NCBI GenBank assembly: GCA_019100305.1
Contig: JAHRHW010000295.1
Location: forward strand, 1-5,852
DNA length: 5,852 bases
Direction of reading: 5' to 3'
From: Candidatus Thiodiazotropha taylori
GTDB lineage: Bacteria; Pseudomonadota; Gammaproteobacteria; Chromatiales; Chromatiaceae
The notes beneath the pieces are model-generated. The model ran no database searches. It worked only from the letters and a program-made list of their open reading frames with translations, and had not been told where the DNA came from. Both the position numbers and the translations under genes were made by a program. Each line of letters opens with the position of its first letter. The stretch's first letter is position 1. Shown piece by piece: positions 5,370 through 5,852 of the stretch.

Positions 5370-5852
5370 TTAAGTGGGTAGCAGTTTTTTATGGGTCTGT
5401 ATGGACATCAGGATACCGAAGCTCGCCAGAATGGTCACCAGGGAAGTTCCGCCGTAGCTGATCAAGGGTAAGGGTACACCGACAACCGGCAGTAAACCGG
5501 TAACCATGCCCGCATTCACAAATAGGTAGACGAAAAAAATCAGAGAAAGTGCACCGGCCAGGATACGGCCAAAGGTATCCTGGGCCTGGGATGCGATATA
5601 GAGACCGCGTAGGATGATGAACAGGTAGAGCATCAACAGCGCGACCACGCCCACCAGGCCAAACTCTTCCGAGATCACGGCGAAGATGAAATCGGTGTGT
5701 CGCTCCGGTAGAAATTCGAGGTGTGACTGAGTGCCGTTGAGCCAGCCTTTGCCGCTGATGCCGCCGGAACCGATGGCGATTTTCGACTGAATGATATGGT
5801 AGCCGGTGCCTAATGGATCACTCTCGGGATTGAGAAAGGTGAGTACCCGCTG
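5370..5852 (-). CDS. rodA: RodA (MrdB) SEDS peptidoglycan glycosyltransferase, C-terminal part (5' end outside window)
   Basis: The last 160 codons and the TAA stop are visible; the frame is open to the window edge, so the start lies beyond it. RodA is the inner-membrane SEDS polymerase that, with PBP2, builds glycan strands for lateral wall growth. The visible part holds the SEDS block QSKIAIGSGGISGKGW (22-37), then FLPERHTDFIFAVISEEFG (47-65), and LPLISYGGTS near the end, followed by the last helix and a short basic tail. Three hydrophobic segments cover about 56-78, 91-111 and 135-152, fitting the C-terminal helices. The Q-S-H-L-E-F-L spelling before PERHTDF is RodA-like, and the mltB-rlpA-dacA neighbourhood supports RodA over FtsW. 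The gene normally follows pbp2 (mrdA), which would lie upstream of this window. Confidence 0.96.
   Translation of the reverse strand, partial: QRVLTFLNPESDPLGTGYHIIQSKIAIGSGGISGKGWLNGTQSHLEFLPERHTDFIFAVISEEFGLVGVVALLMLYLFIILRGLYIASQAQDTFGRILAGALSLIFFVYLFVNAGMVTGLLPVVGVPLPLISYGGTSLVTILASFGILMSIQTHKKLLPT

Noticed and set aside
1..5852. Mobile element, CRISPR array, prophage, toxin-antitoxin or other accessory system
   Set aside because: Every stretch is accounted for by conserved co-directional housekeeping genes; no transposase, regular spaced repeats, attachment sites or unusual composition were seen.

Overview
The window is a conserved gammaproteobacterial cell-envelope and lipoate-synthesis locus. 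All eight genes lie on the minus strand, so transcription runs from high to low coordinates: rodA (3' part), mltB, rlpA, dacA, ybeD-family gene, lipB, lipA, and the 5' part of a DUF218/ElyC-like gene. This order matches the arrangement known from Pseudomonas-type gammaproteobacteria (rodA-sltB1-rlpA-dacA-ybeD-lipB-lipA) more closely than Escherichia, where mltB is elsewhere and ybeF separates lipB from lipA. Base composition looks moderately GC-rich. I cannot name a genus.

Layout. (1) 5852-3511 is a tightly packed wall-synthesis and wall-cleavage block: RodA glycosyltransferase, MltB-type lytic transglycosylase and RlpA lipoprotein, with gaps of only 5 and 6 nt. (2) 3510-3355 is the only substantial gap (156 nt). 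It holds a GC-rich hairpin without a U-tract just after rlpA, two short palindromes about one helical turn apart, and a plausible sigma70-type promoter facing dacA. (3) 3354-297 is a second block: DacA (PBP5/6-type D,D-carboxypeptidase), a YbeD/DUF493 protein, LipB and LipA, with gaps of 6 and 3 nt and an 8-nt overlap. (4) 281-1 is the start of a two-helix DUF218 membrane protein, cut by the window edge, 15 nt after lipA and in the same frame.

How the genes work together: RodA polymerises lateral-wall glycan. MltB and RlpA cleave glycan strands, and DacA trims pentapeptide stems. LipB moves octanoate from acyl-carrier protein to lipoyl domains and LipA inserts the two sulfurs. YbeD sits between the two themes and has no settled function. 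ElyC-like DUF218 proteins are linked to envelope biogenesis, so the last gene returns to the wall theme.

No mobile element, CRISPR array, tRNA or rRNA was seen. I found no convincing undescribed system. The points worth a second look are small: regulatory-looking DNA upstream of dacA, a hairpin over the ribosome-binding region of the DUF218 gene, and an MltB that appears to be secreted rather than lipid-anchored.
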